From positions 1-64,000 of the forward strand of contig NZ_BLTE01000010.1 of assembly GCF_013019105.1 (NCBI RefSeq): a DNA stretch of 64,000 nt, given 5' to 3'. A model generated the notes under the pieces. The model ran no database searches and had not been told where the DNA came from. It saw only the letters and a list, made by a program, of their open reading frames with translations. A program made the translations under genes and the position numbers. Shown in pieces: positions 26,272-34,653 of the stretch (its first letter is position 1; every line of letters starts with the position of its first letter). The stretch comes from Fundidesulfovibrio magnetotacticus. Lineage in GTDB: Bacteria > Desulfobacterota > Desulfovibrionia > Desulfovibrionales > Desulfovibrionaceae.

Positions 26272-27528
26272 TCAGCGCTCGTCCCCTTGGGGGCGGGCGC
26301 TTTTGCGTTTCACCCGACGCACCACCCGGTCACGTTCCGCCTCGTCACGGCTCAGACGCCGCAGGCTCTGCACGTACATCTCGTCCCCCTCCACCGTGGC
26401 CTTCACCACCACGACAACCCCGCCCGGTTCGTCCAGCACGTAGAGCAGGCTGCGCGCCCCGTCCTTGAGCTTCTCCCCCTGGTCAACCGCGTCCTGGGCG
26501 GCCCGGTAGTCCGCCGGGCCAAGCTCCGGGTGGTTCCTGGTCTGCTTCCCGGCCGTGGCCTGGGAGAGCCGCCCCACCTGGCACTTGGCCCCGATGAGCG
26601 CCGCGTCCGCCTCGGGAACCACCACCAGGGGGAAGAAGGCCACCGGCCGTTCCAGCCAGTCGGGGAGCACCCGCTCTCCCATGTCCCGCACGATCTGGCG
26701 CGCGATCTCCGGTGGCGCGGCCTCGATGCGGCGCACCACGTCCTCCAGCTGCTGGCCCAGCCAGTTCGCGCCCGGGTTGGCCGAAAAGCCCACGTCCGTG
26801 AAGATGGTGTAGCCCGTCTCCGGGATCTTGTAGCCCGTGACCTTGCGGCGCGCCTCCTGACCCGTGGCCCGGTCCACCGTGGCCACCTCTTCCGTGACCA
26901 TGTTGCCCACGCCGGATTCGGGCGTGACCTTCTCCGCCTCCATGCGCGAATCCGAGAGCGCCCGGACCCTGCACCGGCAGTTGAAGCCGTTGGGGGGGTA
27001 GTGGCTGGACCAGAACGGATCGTCGTAGCGGAAGGTGCGGCCGTTCAGAATCTTGTGGGCCGGGCGGGTCTTGCCGTCCAGGATGGCCACGTACTGCCAC
27101 CAGGGCCGGGCGTCGGCGTTTTCGAGCATCTGCTTGTAGCGCCCGGCCATGAAGGCGGTCTGCATGTTCTGGCGGTAGATCAGGCGCAGGCGCGCCGGGC
27201 TGCCCAGCTGCACGCGGCGCTCCTCGCCGGTGCGCGGGTCCACCATGGGCTGCTTGCCCCACCAGCCCTTTTCGCAGAGCTTGGGCTCCAGGTGCTTGAG
27301 GAACCACGCCTCCGTCTTGCCCTCATTGAGGGCGGCCCGCGCGGCCTCCCGGATGTCCTGGAGCACGGCGAGCTGGGCCGCCTTGGCCACGGTGAAGCCC
27401 TGGGCGTGGGCGGCCTGGTCCATCTCCTTCCAGTCCCAGGTGATGCGGTGGCCCTTGGACTCGAAGTAGGCCACGGCGTCCTTGGGGGGCAGGCCCATGG
27501 CGAAGGAGAGGTTGACGGGCTGGGGCAT
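26272..27528 (-). CDS. Minor head protein F with C-terminal PBECR-like domain
   Basis: 418 residues. The Mu F / SPP1 gp7 core covers about 1-240, with RLIYRQNMQTAFMAGRYKQM and the signature PWWQYVAILDGKTRPAHKIL followed by WSSHYPPNGFNCRCRVRALS. The last ~110 residues (GPADYRAAQDAVDQGEKLKD...LYVLDEPGGVVVVVKATVEG) resemble the barnase/EndoU/colicin/RelE-type nuclease domain that is often fused to such proteins. The protein sits at the portal and may be injected. The nuclease reading is less sure than the head role. Confidence 0.85.
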   Translation of the reverse strand: MPQPVNLSFAMGLPPKDAVAYFESKGHRITWDWKEMDQAAHAQGFTVAKAAQLAVLQDIREAARAALNEGKTEAWFLKHLEPKLCEKGWWGKQPMVDPRTGEERRVQLGSPARLRLIYRQNMQTAFMAGRYKQMLENADARPWWQYVAILDGKTRPAHKILNGRTFRYDDPFWSSHYPPNGFNCRCRVRALSDSRMEAEKVTPESGVGNMVTEEVATVDRATGQEARRKVTGYKIPETGYTIFTDVGFSANPGANWLGQQLEDVVRRIEAAPPEIARQIVRDMGERVLPDWLERPVAFFPLVVVPEADAALIGAKCQVGRLSQATAGKQTRNHPELGPADYRAAQDAVDQGEKLKDGARSLLYVLDEPGGVVVVVKATVEGDEMYVQSLRRLSRDEAERDRVVRRVKRKSARPQGDER

Positions 27529-29156
27529 CAGGCGTCGCCGGTTTCAGCCTGCGCGCTCAAGCGCCCCCACAGCTCCCCCACGAACAGCACCCGCGCGCAC
27601 AGTTCTTCCAGGCCGCTCGTGTCCATCTTGGGGTACAGCTCCGCCAGCTTGCCCAGCAGGGCCTCCGGGGCCGTCCCGGCTTGGGCCTCCTCCAGGATCG
27701 GGGCCAGGAGGTCCCGGGCCAGGGCCGTGAGCACGGCGTCCGGGATGGTGGCCGCGTCCACGGCGTCCTGATCCGGGAAGAGCCCGGCGTCCACGTCCGC
27801 CTCGCCCTCTTCAGCGGAAAGCGCGGCCGTGGCCTCCGCCTTCCTGGGCTGCGGCGGCGCGGCGGGCTCCCCGGGTGCGGCCGTGGCCTGGCCCTTGCGC
27901 TTCAGCACCGGCTCGCCGTCCTCGGGCATGGGGATGCCCGCGCGCCGGTGCGCCCAGGCGGCCGGGATGTCCATCACGTCGGAGAGCATCGGCAGGGCCT
28001 TGGCCAGCTTCTCCAGGTCCTCGGGGCGGTTGGTGTCGAACTCGAACACCGGCATGAGCGCCCCGTCCGTGACGCCCGCGTTCAGCCAGGCCAGGGGCGC
28101 GCAGAGCTGGCGCGTGAGCGTGCTCGCGATCTGCCGGGCGTCGCTCCGCAGGATGTCCAGGCGCACCTCGTTGTGGATTTCGCCCAGGGCCTGGCTGCCC
28201 ACGCCCTGGGTGTCCGTGGTCAGGGTGCTGCCCAGGATGGCCTTGCTCTGCCCCTTCTCGCAGATGTTGTGCATGGCCTCGAACGGCTTCTCACTGCCGC
28301 GTGCCGCGTCGTGGAATTCGATGAGCATGCCGTCCGGGATGGCCCCGGCCGCGTCGTGGCCGATGGCCTGGAGGGCGGTGAGCAGGGCCTTCTTCTCGTC
28401 GGCGCTGGCGGTGGCGGGATACTTGCCCAGCCTGAGCGGCAGGCCGTGGATTTCCAGGAACTCCGCGAAGTCGCCCCGGGCGTACTGCTTGAGGAGCCAC
28501 GTCCACACGAGCACCCGGAAGAGCCCCTGGCGCGGCGACCAGCCGGACATGGAGGCGTGGCGGTGCACGATCCACCCGGCGGGCCACAGCTCCTGCCCAT
28601 CGGGCGTCATGTCGCGCAGGCGCAGGGTCTGGAAGTCCGGGGCCAGCTGGAACATATTCTGCGGCCGGAAATGCAGGCCCACGGGCAGGCGCGTTGCGCC
28701 GTCCTGGCCCCATTCGATCTCCAGGCAGGCGAAGCCGTGGCCGATGGCGTCGGCCAGGTCCAGGATGGCGTCCTCGAAATCCGGGAGGGCCTCCAGCTGC
28801 TCGCGCACGCTGGCGGCCACCTCCTCCGCGCGCTTGTCGTTCGCGCGGCCGGGCCGGATGCTCCAGGGCACGGAGAGCAGCGCCCGGCGGCGCTTGGACA
28901 GCTCCGCGTGGATGTGCTCGTCGCGCTGTTCGATGGTGGCGAACAGCTCGTGCTGGCCCACGATGTCCCCGTGGTCGGCCGCGCGCAGGATGGTCTCCAG
29001 GCGGCGGGGTGTGACGCCGCCGGTGAGGCTGGCCAGGTACTGGCTGGCCAGCCCCACCACGGAGGCGTTGGGGGAGACCGTGCGCGTCTGCATCTCCTTC
29101 TGGCCCTTCAGGGCGCGGAACCCGGCCGCGAGGCGGTCAATCATCGTCGAGAGCAT
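27528..29156 (-). CDS. Portal protein (Mu gp29, DUF935)
   Basis: 542 residues. DUF935 features: LTPRRLETILRAADHGDIVG-like region, LFATIEQRDEHIHAELSKRR, GHGFACLEIEWGQDG, and QSKAILGSTLTTDTQGVGS. The dodecameric portal feeds DNA into the head. The gene overlaps the end of the terminase gene by 20 bp; an alternative ATG is 12 nt downstream. Confidence 0.93.
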   Translation of the reverse strand: MLSTMIDRLAAGFRALKGQKEMQTRTVSPNASVVGLASQYLASLTGGVTPRRLETILRAADHGDIVGQHELFATIEQRDEHIHAELSKRRRALLSVPWSIRPGRANDKRAEEVAASVREQLEALPDFEDAILDLADAIGHGFACLEIEWGQDGATRLPVGLHFRPQNMFQLAPDFQTLRLRDMTPDGQELWPAGWIVHRHASMSGWSPRQGLFRVLVWTWLLKQYARGDFAEFLEIHGLPLRLGKYPATASADEKKALLTALQAIGHDAAGAIPDGMLIEFHDAARGSEKPFEAMHNICEKGQSKAILGSTLTTDTQGVGSQALGEIHNEVRLDILRSDARQIASTLTRQLCAPLAWLNAGVTDGALMPVFEFDTNRPEDLEKLAKALPMLSDVMDIPAAWAHRRAGIPMPEDGEPVLKRKGQATAAPGEPAAPPQPRKAEATAALSAEEGEADVDAGLFPDQDAVDAATIPDAVLTALARDLLAPILEEAQAGTAPEALLGKLAELYPKMDTSGLEELCARVLFVGELWGRLSAQAETGDA

Positions 29157-30771
29157 CCCAAATCCTCCGGATCAGCCCGCGCCCGCCGCTCTTGGGCACG
29201 GGGGTGAAAGCCATGGTGGTGAAGCCGCCCACGGCGACTTGCCAGAGCATTTCCAGGGCGTCGGGGCCATCGTCGTGGTCCGCTTTGGGGAAGTGCCGTA
29301 GTTGCTCGATCAGCGTGCGCTGGGTGGGGTGCAGGCGGATGCGCCCCTGCGCGAAATAGGGCTGCATGGCTTCGATGCGCAGGGTCTTGTCCGCGTGGGG
29401 CGTCACGGCCCGGGCCGGGATGGGCAGGCCCCGGGCGGCGGCGCGCGCGATCAGCTCCGTGCGCAGGAACTCCTGGAACTGGACGGACTCCACGGCCCAG
29501 AGCAGGCAGCGGAACTGCGCGTGCCAGGAAATCACGTCCTCAATGATGCGGTCCGGCAGGCGCTTGCGGATGTCCGCCACCACCACGTCCAGCACGGCGC
29601 GCTCCCGGGAATAGCCGCCCACGAGGATGGCTGAGGGGTCACGGCCCTGGCCGGACTTGCCCAGGGAGGGGTCCACCGCGCCGAAGAACTGCCAGTCGTT
29701 GGCGCGCTCCACCCAAAAGGTGATGCAGCCCGCGAAGGGCGCGCCTTCCCCGGCCACGGGGTCGTTTTGCTGCTCGGAGTCGAAAGCCGCATGGCCGTCG
29801 CGGGCGCGCTTGAGCATGAGTTTGTAGAGCGGCCGGGCGGACGGCCAGGAGACCACGGCCCCTTCCTCCATGGCGCTGGCGCGCTCCAGGTGGAAGGCGC
29901 GGGCGGCGTCCTCGCCATCCTGGAGGAGGATCTCCTCCCACTTGTCCCACAGGTCCAGGCGGTGGGGCCATTCGATGACGGCCCTAAACTTGCGCGAGCG
30001 CCAAAGCTTGTTGCCCAGCAGGCGAGAGAGCACGGAATCGTAGTGCAGCACCGTGCCGACAAGGATCACGTCCATGGCGTCGTCCGCGCCCGAGAGGTTG
30101 AGCACCGTGCGGGCCAGCCAGCTTTCCAGCTTGTCGCGCTGGTCAGGGCTGCGCACGTTCTCGTCGTTCTCCAGGTCATCGCAGATGACCAGGTCGGGCC
30201 GGTGCGGGCCGTGGCGCAGGCCGCGCATGCGCTTGCCGGAGCCGAACGCCTGGAGCTTCACCTCGCCCGCCGTGATGGCCACGCCAGCGTTCCAGAGCCG
30301 CCCCTGGCCGCAGGCCTCGGGGAAGTCCATGGCGAGGCGGGGGTTGGCCTCCAGCTCGGCCTTGAGGGGCTCCAGGAGCGTGGCGGCGGCCTGCTCGAAG
30401 GCGTCGGCGATGAGCGGGATGAATCGCTTACGCCCGGTGACGACGCACCAGAGCACGAAGATGAGGCTCACCACCGTGGACTTGGCCTCGCCGCGCGGGG
30501 CGGCCACGGCCAGGCGCTGGCCGTCCGGGTGGTCCACCAGGGCCGGAAGGGTTTCGTCCAGCCAGGTGTGCAGCACGGAGTCGCCGTGCCGGACGTAGTG
30601 CGGGAAGTAGGTGCGCCGGAAGAAGGCGAAGTCGCGCCAGGCGCGCTCCCGCCTGGCGGCGGAGGCGGCCGGATCGGGCGAGAAGCCCTCGCACTCTGCT
30701 TCGATGGTCCGGCGCAGCCCCTCGGAGAGGCGCGCCAGCTCAAGGAGGAAGTCCTTGCGCTTGAGCTTCAT
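29137..30771 (-). CDS. Terminase large subunit (Mu gp28)
   Basis: 544 residues. ATPase Walker A AAPRGEAKST at 90-99 and Walker B LVICDD at 194-199; the C-terminal nuclease region has GAVDPSLGKSG, a later acidic pair and a final HDDGPDALEML. It cuts and packages phage DNA by headful, including flanking host DNA as in Mu. It is preceded by the gp27-like small subunit. Confidence 0.93.
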   Translation of the reverse strand: MKLKRKDFLLELARLSEGLRRTIEAECEGFSPDPAASAARRERAWRDFAFFRRTYFPHYVRHGDSVLHTWLDETLPALVDHPDGQRLAVAAPRGEAKSTVVSLIFVLWCVVTGRKRFIPLIADAFEQAAATLLEPLKAELEANPRLAMDFPEACGQGRLWNAGVAITAGEVKLQAFGSGKRMRGLRHGPHRPDLVICDDLENDENVRSPDQRDKLESWLARTVLNLSGADDAMDVILVGTVLHYDSVLSRLLGNKLWRSRKFRAVIEWPHRLDLWDKWEEILLQDGEDAARAFHLERASAMEEGAVVSWPSARPLYKLMLKRARDGHAAFDSEQQNDPVAGEGAPFAGCITFWVERANDWQFFGAVDPSLGKSGQGRDPSAILVGGYSRERAVLDVVVADIRKRLPDRIIEDVISWHAQFRCLLWAVESVQFQEFLRTELIARAAARGLPIPARAVTPHADKTLRIEAMQPYFAQGRIRLHPTQRTLIEQLRHFPKADHDDGPDALEMLWQVAVGGFTTMAFTPVPKSGGRGLIRRIWDALDDD

Positions 30772-30774
30772 GGC

Positions 30775-31275
30775 TTACCCATACGCCCGCGCGATCTCCG
30801 CGCCGAAGGGCTCCAGCACTTCCACGAAGGCCGGGCCGTGCTGGGGGAAGCGGGCGCGGATGAAGTCCGAGAGTTTGTTGAGCACCGCCAGGGCCGTGGC
30901 CAGCTCGCTCGTCTCCGGCAGCACGCGCTTGCTGGCCGCCACGGTCTTGTTGAAGCTGTCCGCCAGGCTGGCAAGCATGGACACCTTGTCCTTGGCTTCG
31001 ATGGTCTGGTCGGTGCTGATGGCGTCCATGATGGCCTTGTGCGCGACCACGTAGTCCGCCAGCATCTGGCGGGCCACGCTCTCCACGCCGTCACCGGCCA
31101 GCAGGCAGGCGGCGCGGAGCTTGTCCCAATCGTCGCCCAGCTCCTTGCAGCGGCGCTTCCAGCGCGCGGCCGTGGAGAGCGGCACACTGGCCTTCAAGGC
31201 GGCGATCTCCAGGGGCAGACGCTCGTGAATGAAGGCGGCGCGCACCGCCTCGCGCTTCTCGCGGGCGTGGGCCAC
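30775..31275 (-). CDS. Mu gp27-like protein (DUF1804), probable small terminase subunit
   Basis: 166 residues. The N-terminus is a helix-turn-helix (REAVRAAFIHERLPLEIAALKASV..STAARWKRRCKELGDDW), followed by a helical region with MLADYVVAHKAIMD, as in the DUF1804 family. It lies directly before the terminase large subunit and probably binds the packaging site. Confidence 0.85.
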   Translation of the reverse strand: MAHAREKREAVRAAFIHERLPLEIAALKASVPLSTAARWKRRCKELGDDWDKLRAACLLAGDGVESVARQMLADYVVAHKAIMDAISTDQTIEAKDKVSMLASLADSFNKTVAASKRVLPETSELATALAVLNKLSDFIRARFPQHGPAFVEVLEPFGAEIARAYG

Positions 31276-31278
31276 GGG

Positions 31279-31488
31279 TTACCACCCCAAGAACTTGGCC
31301 TTGATGTAGAGCACCGCCGTGGTGACAACGCCCCCCACCAGCCCGCCGGAGATGCCACCGGCCACGGCCCCGGCCGTCATGGCCCGGCGCTCCATGCCGT
31401 CCAGGCGCACGTCCAGGGTGTCCAGCTTGTCTTCAATGCGCGCGAGCGCCTGCATTTCCGGCGTGTCCGGTTTGTGTACGTCCTTCAC
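31279..31488 (-). CDS. Small membrane protein before terminase genes
   Basis: 69 residues from GTG 31488, overlapping the previous stop as GTGA. A short coiled segment (ALARIEDKLDTLDVRLDGME) is followed by one glycine-rich transmembrane helix (AGAVAGGISGGLVGGVVTTA). Its predecessor has the reversed order, transmembrane helix then coiled coil, so the two may pair. Function unknown; possibly in lysis. Confidence 0.65.
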   Translation of the reverse strand: MKDVHKPDTPEMQALARIEDKLDTLDVRLDGMERRAMTAGAVAGGISGGLVGGVVTTAVLYIKAKFLGW

Positions 31489-31760
31489 GGCTTCCCCCGT
31501 TCGACCAGCCGGTCGAGCTTGTCTTCGATGCTTTTCAGGCGGTCGAGCACGGCGTCGGTCTGCCGATGGCAGTCCTCGCGGCGCAGGAAGGTGTCCGCCG
31601 CCTTCTGGGCCTGTTCGGCCTGTGCCTTTTCCAGCGCGGCGCAACGGTCCTGGAGCGCGCGCACGGTGTCCACCTGGTGCTTGAGGATGAAGGCCCCGAG
31701 AGTCCCGGCCAGGGACAGCACGGCGGAGAGGATCAGGGCCGCCAGGGCGGCGGTGTCCAT
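31485..31760 (-). CDS. Membrane-anchored coiled-coil protein (DUF2730-like)
   Basis: 91 residues: one N-terminal transmembrane helix (ALAALILSAVLSLAGTLGAF) then a coiled coil (VRALQDRCAALEKAQAEQAQ...VLDRLKSIEDKLDRLVERG). Mu-like phages carry DUF2730 proteins of this design in the same place, between lysis and gp27 genes. Role unknown. Confidence 0.65.
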   Translation of the reverse strand: MDTAALAALILSAVLSLAGTLGAFILKHQVDTVRALQDRCAALEKAQAEQAQKAADTFLRREDCHRQTDAVLDRLKSIEDKLDRLVERGKP

Positions 31761-32333
31761 CTACCGGCCCCCCGCCGCGAACGCGGAGAGCGCCCGGGCC
31801 TGCGCCTGTACGGACCGGGACCAGGCCCCGTAGTCGCGGGCGTGGGCCAGGAGGTCCTCGGGAGATACAGGCGGCGTCACGGCTCTTCCCGGAAGTACCC
31901 CGGGGCCAGGGGCGGGGGCGGCTCCGGGATCGTGGCCAGCTCCGGCGGAAGCGGGGCCTTCGGGCAGAGCACCGCCGCCGTAACCGAGGGCTTCGTTGTA
32001 CAGGCGCACGAAATCAGGGCCAAACAGGCAGCCAGGAGCAGAGCGCGCGGCATCCTTGATCCTCCGGGTGATGACTTTGGTCTGGACGACGATCCGTCCC
32101 TTCTCCTCCTGGAGCCGCACGGCCAGGGCGTTGGCCCGGCCGGTCTCCTCCTCCAGACGCTCGCGGGCCTTTTTCTCGGCTTCGGCGTAGGCGGAGGCGT
32201 ATTCGGCCTTGAGCGCGGCCACCTCGGCCAGGCGCTCGGCGTCGGCCCGGGAATACCCGGCCCAATACCCGCCGCCGAACACGGTCAGCACCAGGAGCAG
32301 GGCCATGAGGGGATTGGCGATGAGGGCGGTCAT
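31761..32333 (-). CDS. Inner-membrane spanin (Rz-like)
   Basis: 190 residues from the ATG at 32333, which overlaps the transglycosylase stop (ATGA). One N-terminal transmembrane helix (NPLMALLLVLTVFGGGYWAG) is followed by a long periplasmic coiled coil (AERLAEVAALKAEYASAYAE...LQEEKGRIVVQTKVITRRIK). That is the i-spanin plan. Its C-terminal half overlaps the o-spanin Rz1 in another frame. It fuses inner and outer membranes in the last lysis step. Confidence 0.82.
   Translation of the reverse strand: MTALIANPLMALLLVLTVFGGGYWAGYSRADAERLAEVAALKAEYASAYAEAEKKARERLEEETGRANALAVRLQEEKGRIVVQTKVITRRIKDAARSAPGCLFGPDFVRLYNEALGYGGGALPEGPASAGAGHDPGAAPAPGPGVLPGRAVTPPVSPEDLLAHARDYGAWSRSVQAQARALSAFAAGGR
31877..32053 (-). 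CDS. Outer-membrane spanin lipoprotein (Rz1-like), embedded in Rz
   Basis: 58 residues in the +1 frame relative to Rz, with its own Shine-Dalgarno GGAGGATCAAGG before ATG. The signal peptide MPRALLLAACLALISCACTT has a lipobox ending LISC, and the mature part is short and proline-rich (PLPPELATIPEPPPPLAPG), exactly as Rz1 proteins. Stop at 31877. The pair with Rz is convincing. Confidence 0.88.
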   Translation of the reverse strand: MPRALLLAACLALISCACTTKPSVTAAVLCPKAPLPPELATIPEPPPPLAPGYFREEP

Positions 32334-33028
32334 GACGCGCCCCCGCAGACGCCGCGCCCCCACCCGGCCCGCTCGTAGAGAGGCTCCAGGGTGAGCAGGA
32401 TGCGGCGGGGATAGCCCCGGTTCTCCTTGAAGGCGGCGGGCGAGCGCCCGGCGTTAAACCGCTCCAGGGACTCGAACCAGGCTAACGGGTCCGCGCCGTT
32501 CGCCCGGGCCACGGCCTTGTCCCGGGCAATCCAGCCCAGGCCGCCGTTGTAGGCGGAGAGGGTCATGGCCATGCGCTCGCAGGGCGCGCGGGCCTCCACC
32601 CGATCCCAGAGCCAGCGGTCGTAGGCGGCCAGCGCCCGGAGCGCCCAGCCGGGGTTGAAGGGCTGGGCCTGCGCCAGCTCCGGGTCCACGTTGCCCATCC
32701 ACCGGGCTGTGGCAGGCATGAACTGCGTGAGCCCGGCCGCGCCCACGGGCGAGACGGCGTCCGCCCGCCAGCGGCTCTCCTGGTGCACCTGGGCGGCCAT
32801 GGTGGCCACCGGAGCCTCCAGGCCCCAATGCACGCGGGCGCACCGGGTGAGGTCCGCCCGGTAGCGCACGGCCTGGGCGGGGATGGTTTCGGCGCGGGCG
32901 AAGGAGGCCAGGAACCAGAGCATCACCAGGACGCCCAGGATGAATCCCGCCCCGGCCATGAAGGACTGCCAGAAGATGTCCCCTGCCCGCTGGAGGTTGC
33001 CCCCCACGGTTCGCAGCCAGGCGCGCAC
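32330..33028 (-). CDS. Lytic transglycosylase endolysin (SLT domain)
   Basis: 232 residues from GTG 33028, 2 nt after the holin stop. An N-terminal transmembrane or signal-anchor helix (SFMAGAGFILGVLVMLWFLA) precedes an SLT domain with catalytic Glu in HQESRWRADAVSPVGAAGLT, then QFMPATARWMG and AYNGGLG. It cleaves peptidoglycan; the anchor suggests a SAR-type or membrane-tethered endolysin. Confidence 0.88.
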   Translation of the reverse strand: MRAWLRTVGGNLQRAGDIFWQSFMAGAGFILGVLVMLWFLASFARAETIPAQAVRYRADLTRCARVHWGLEAPVATMAAQVHQESRWRADAVSPVGAAGLTQFMPATARWMGNVDPELAQAQPFNPGWALRALAAYDRWLWDRVEARAPCERMAMTLSAYNGGLGWIARDKAVARANGADPLAWFESLERFNAGRSPAAFKENRGYPRRILLTLEPLYERAGWGRGVCGGAS

Positions 33029-33030
33029 GG

Positions 33031-33474
33031 CTAGAGCCCCAGCCCCACGGCCAGCATGCAGAAGCCGACGATGAGCGCCCGGCGGACCAGGGCGGCGGCG
33101 AAGACCTGCTCGTAGCCCGGCGCGACGGCGTGGTCCGGCTTCAGGGGCTTGAAGCCCTGCTCCAGCTGCCAGTTGCGCAGCAGGTAGCCGTCCGGCCGCG
33201 CGTAGGGGAAGAGCCACACGTCGAGCCAGTAGCCGAGGTAGCCCGCCAGGAGCACCAGGGCCAGCTTGTAGAGCGCCACGGGCAGCTGCACCGGCGAGAC
33301 GACGGCCACCACGCCCAGGCAGACGACGGCAGCCACGCCGCAGAGCAGCATGCGGAAGGGGCTGGCGCTGTAGCGGTCGCCCCAGGTGTTGATGGCGCTC
33401 CGGTAGCGCCAGACGAGCATGGCCAGGATGGCCGCGACGATCAGGACCAGCAGGAAGGTGATGGGATCGAACAT
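33031..33474 (-). CDS. Putative phage holin
   Basis: 147 residues with about four hydrophobic helices: PITFLLVLIVAAILAMLVW, MLLCGVAAVVCLGVVAVVS, LYKLALVLLAGYLGYWLDVW and a C-terminal ALIVGFCMLAVGLGL. The motif WGDRYSASPFRMLL is shared by a putative holin family in Mu-like phages. TTTGGAGG precedes ATG. First gene of the lysis operon, directly behind candidate late promoter 3. Confidence 0.78.
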   Translation of the reverse strand: MFDPITFLLVLIVAAILAMLVWRYRSAINTWGDRYSASPFRMLLCGVAAVVCLGVVAVVSPVQLPVALYKLALVLLAGYLGYWLDVWLFPYARPDGYLLRNWQLEQGFKPLKPDHAVAPGYEQVFAAALVRRALIVGFCMLAVGLGL

Positions 33475-33511
33475 GCCGCCTCCAAATTGGTGGGTTTGGG
33501 GCGGAAAAGGG

Positions 33512-33574
33512 CCGCCCCCCGTCGCCGCCTGAATAGGCGGCTCCGGGGGGCGGTGATAGGTGAAGGGGTTCAGT
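33512..33574 (-). promoter_or_regulatory. Candidate phage late promoter 3 (upstream of lysis operon)
   Basis: Minus strand: dyad TGAA-CCCC-TTCA (33561-33572), 25 nt, TATTCA (33530-33535) in the loop of a large hairpin (33512-33553: outer 10 bp, inner 7 bp). The 20-bp block 33555-33574 is identical to the other two sites. Mu has Plys here. The hairpin is followed by CCCTTTTCC and could also terminate transcripts from the cargo genes. Confidence 0.55.
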
Positions 33575-33667
33575 GGATGCTTACAAGGTACCCTTCGGAG
33601 AAGACCTGCCCATCAGTTACCTACGGTAAATCCGGCAGGACCTTGGTATAGTTGTTCCCGGCCGTTG

Positions 33668-34066
33668 TTATCGGCTGGTTGGATGCCTTTTTGAATGAAT
33701 GTTGTCTGCTATCTCATCAATTTTTGTGGCAGCAAATTTACTACATAGCAAGCCAGCTAGTGAACCAAGCATTGTCATCCCGGGAAGATTAGGTAGCACT
33801 ATATACGCAAGTAAGCCAACCGCTACAGCCCCACTTAAACTTGTGGCAACTGTGCTAGTCAGTTTGGCAATCAGGCGGTTGTTGTTTGCCTGTTTACTAT
33901 GGATACCTACCTGGTCTGTTATCATGCCAAGAATATTCTTGATATTATCCGGCTCAGAAAGCTCCGGATGTTTATTGGTCAAAACGCTTATTTCCCTCAT
34001 CAATTCATTTTTATATTGATCAACACAAGACGGCATACTTTTTTTGCGGCTGTTCTTTCTACTCAT
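33668..34066 (-). CDS. Cargo membrane protein B, unknown
   Basis: 132 residues from the ATG at 34066 (MSRKNSRKKSMPSCVDQ), with GAGG five nt before and an 8-bp overlap with the upstream gene. A basic N-terminus and helical region precede two close hydrophobic helices (VATSLSGAVAVGLLAYIVLP and MTMLGSLAGLLCSKFAATK). No family recognised. AT-rich, translationally coupled with its partner, so the two likely act together, perhaps in superinfection exclusion. Confidence 0.6.
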   Translation of the reverse strand: MSRKNSRKKSMPSCVDQYKNELMREISVLTNKHPELSEPDNIKNILGMITDQVGIHSKQANNNRLIAKLTSTVATSLSGAVAVGLLAYIVLPNLPGMTMLGSLAGLLCSKFAATKIDEIADNIHSKRHPTSR

Positions 34067-34550
34067 TTGCGCCTCGTGTTGCTGCTGCTGTTGATACTGT
34101 TTCAGGCGCACCTTGCTTTTCACTGGACGCTTGTTTGTGTATATCCACTTCTTTCAACTTAACATTGTATCCTGCATAAAGTATTACAATGACGAGGGTC
34201 ACGGCAAAAACATGAAGAGACGCGGGCGGATTATAAGCTGTATTTGTCCCCTTATATGTCATCGCGGCCAATAGCAACAAGAGACAAGCAACCCCTGCGA
34301 GTATGCACAATGCCGGGAAAAAATAATCATCTTGAGCTGGAAAACTCGCCAGTGCCAACTGTGCAGCAATGATCATAGCACCATAAAGCCAGCCGAGTGG
34401 ATCTAGGGCCACAATCCATTTGTGATTGAATGATGCTTTATTGTCGCTGGCGGCATATCGAAAAACTCCCCAACAAGTGTAAAGAAATCCTGCGCCCATG
34501 AGTGGGACCAGGCCTTGAAACAATAGCCACTTGACGCATGGATCACCCAT
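34059..34550 (-). CDS. Cargo membrane protein A, unknown
   Basis: 163 residues from the ATG at 34550, chosen for GGAGAATTTAATG. Four transmembrane helices are clear: LLFQGLVPLMGAGFLYTCWG, WLYGAMIIAAQLALASF, ALCILAGVACLLLLLAAMTY and VFAVTLVIVILYAGYNV; a soluble tail follows. No family recognised. It follows mor on the same strand, and the island is AT-rich compared with both sides. Confidence 0.6.
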   Translation of the reverse strand: MGDPCVKWLLFQGLVPLMGAGFLYTCWGVFRYAASDNKASFNHKWIVALDPLGWLYGAMIIAAQLALASFPAQDDYFFPALCILAGVACLLLLLAAMTYKGTNTAYNPPASLHVFAVTLVIVILYAGYNVKLKEVDIHKQASSEKQGAPETVSTAAATRGANE

Positions 34551-34653
34551 TAAATTCTCCAGACAGAAATGGCCATGAACCAAAATACTCTGCAGGCACC
34601 AGCGCAAAGACACAGCCTCAAAACACATTAATTCATCATCTAGAAATATTTCC

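Noticed and set aside
27681-29301. Long plus-strand frames opposite portal and terminase
   Set aside because: High-GC antisense shadows with no recognisable domains; the minus-strand genes are certain.
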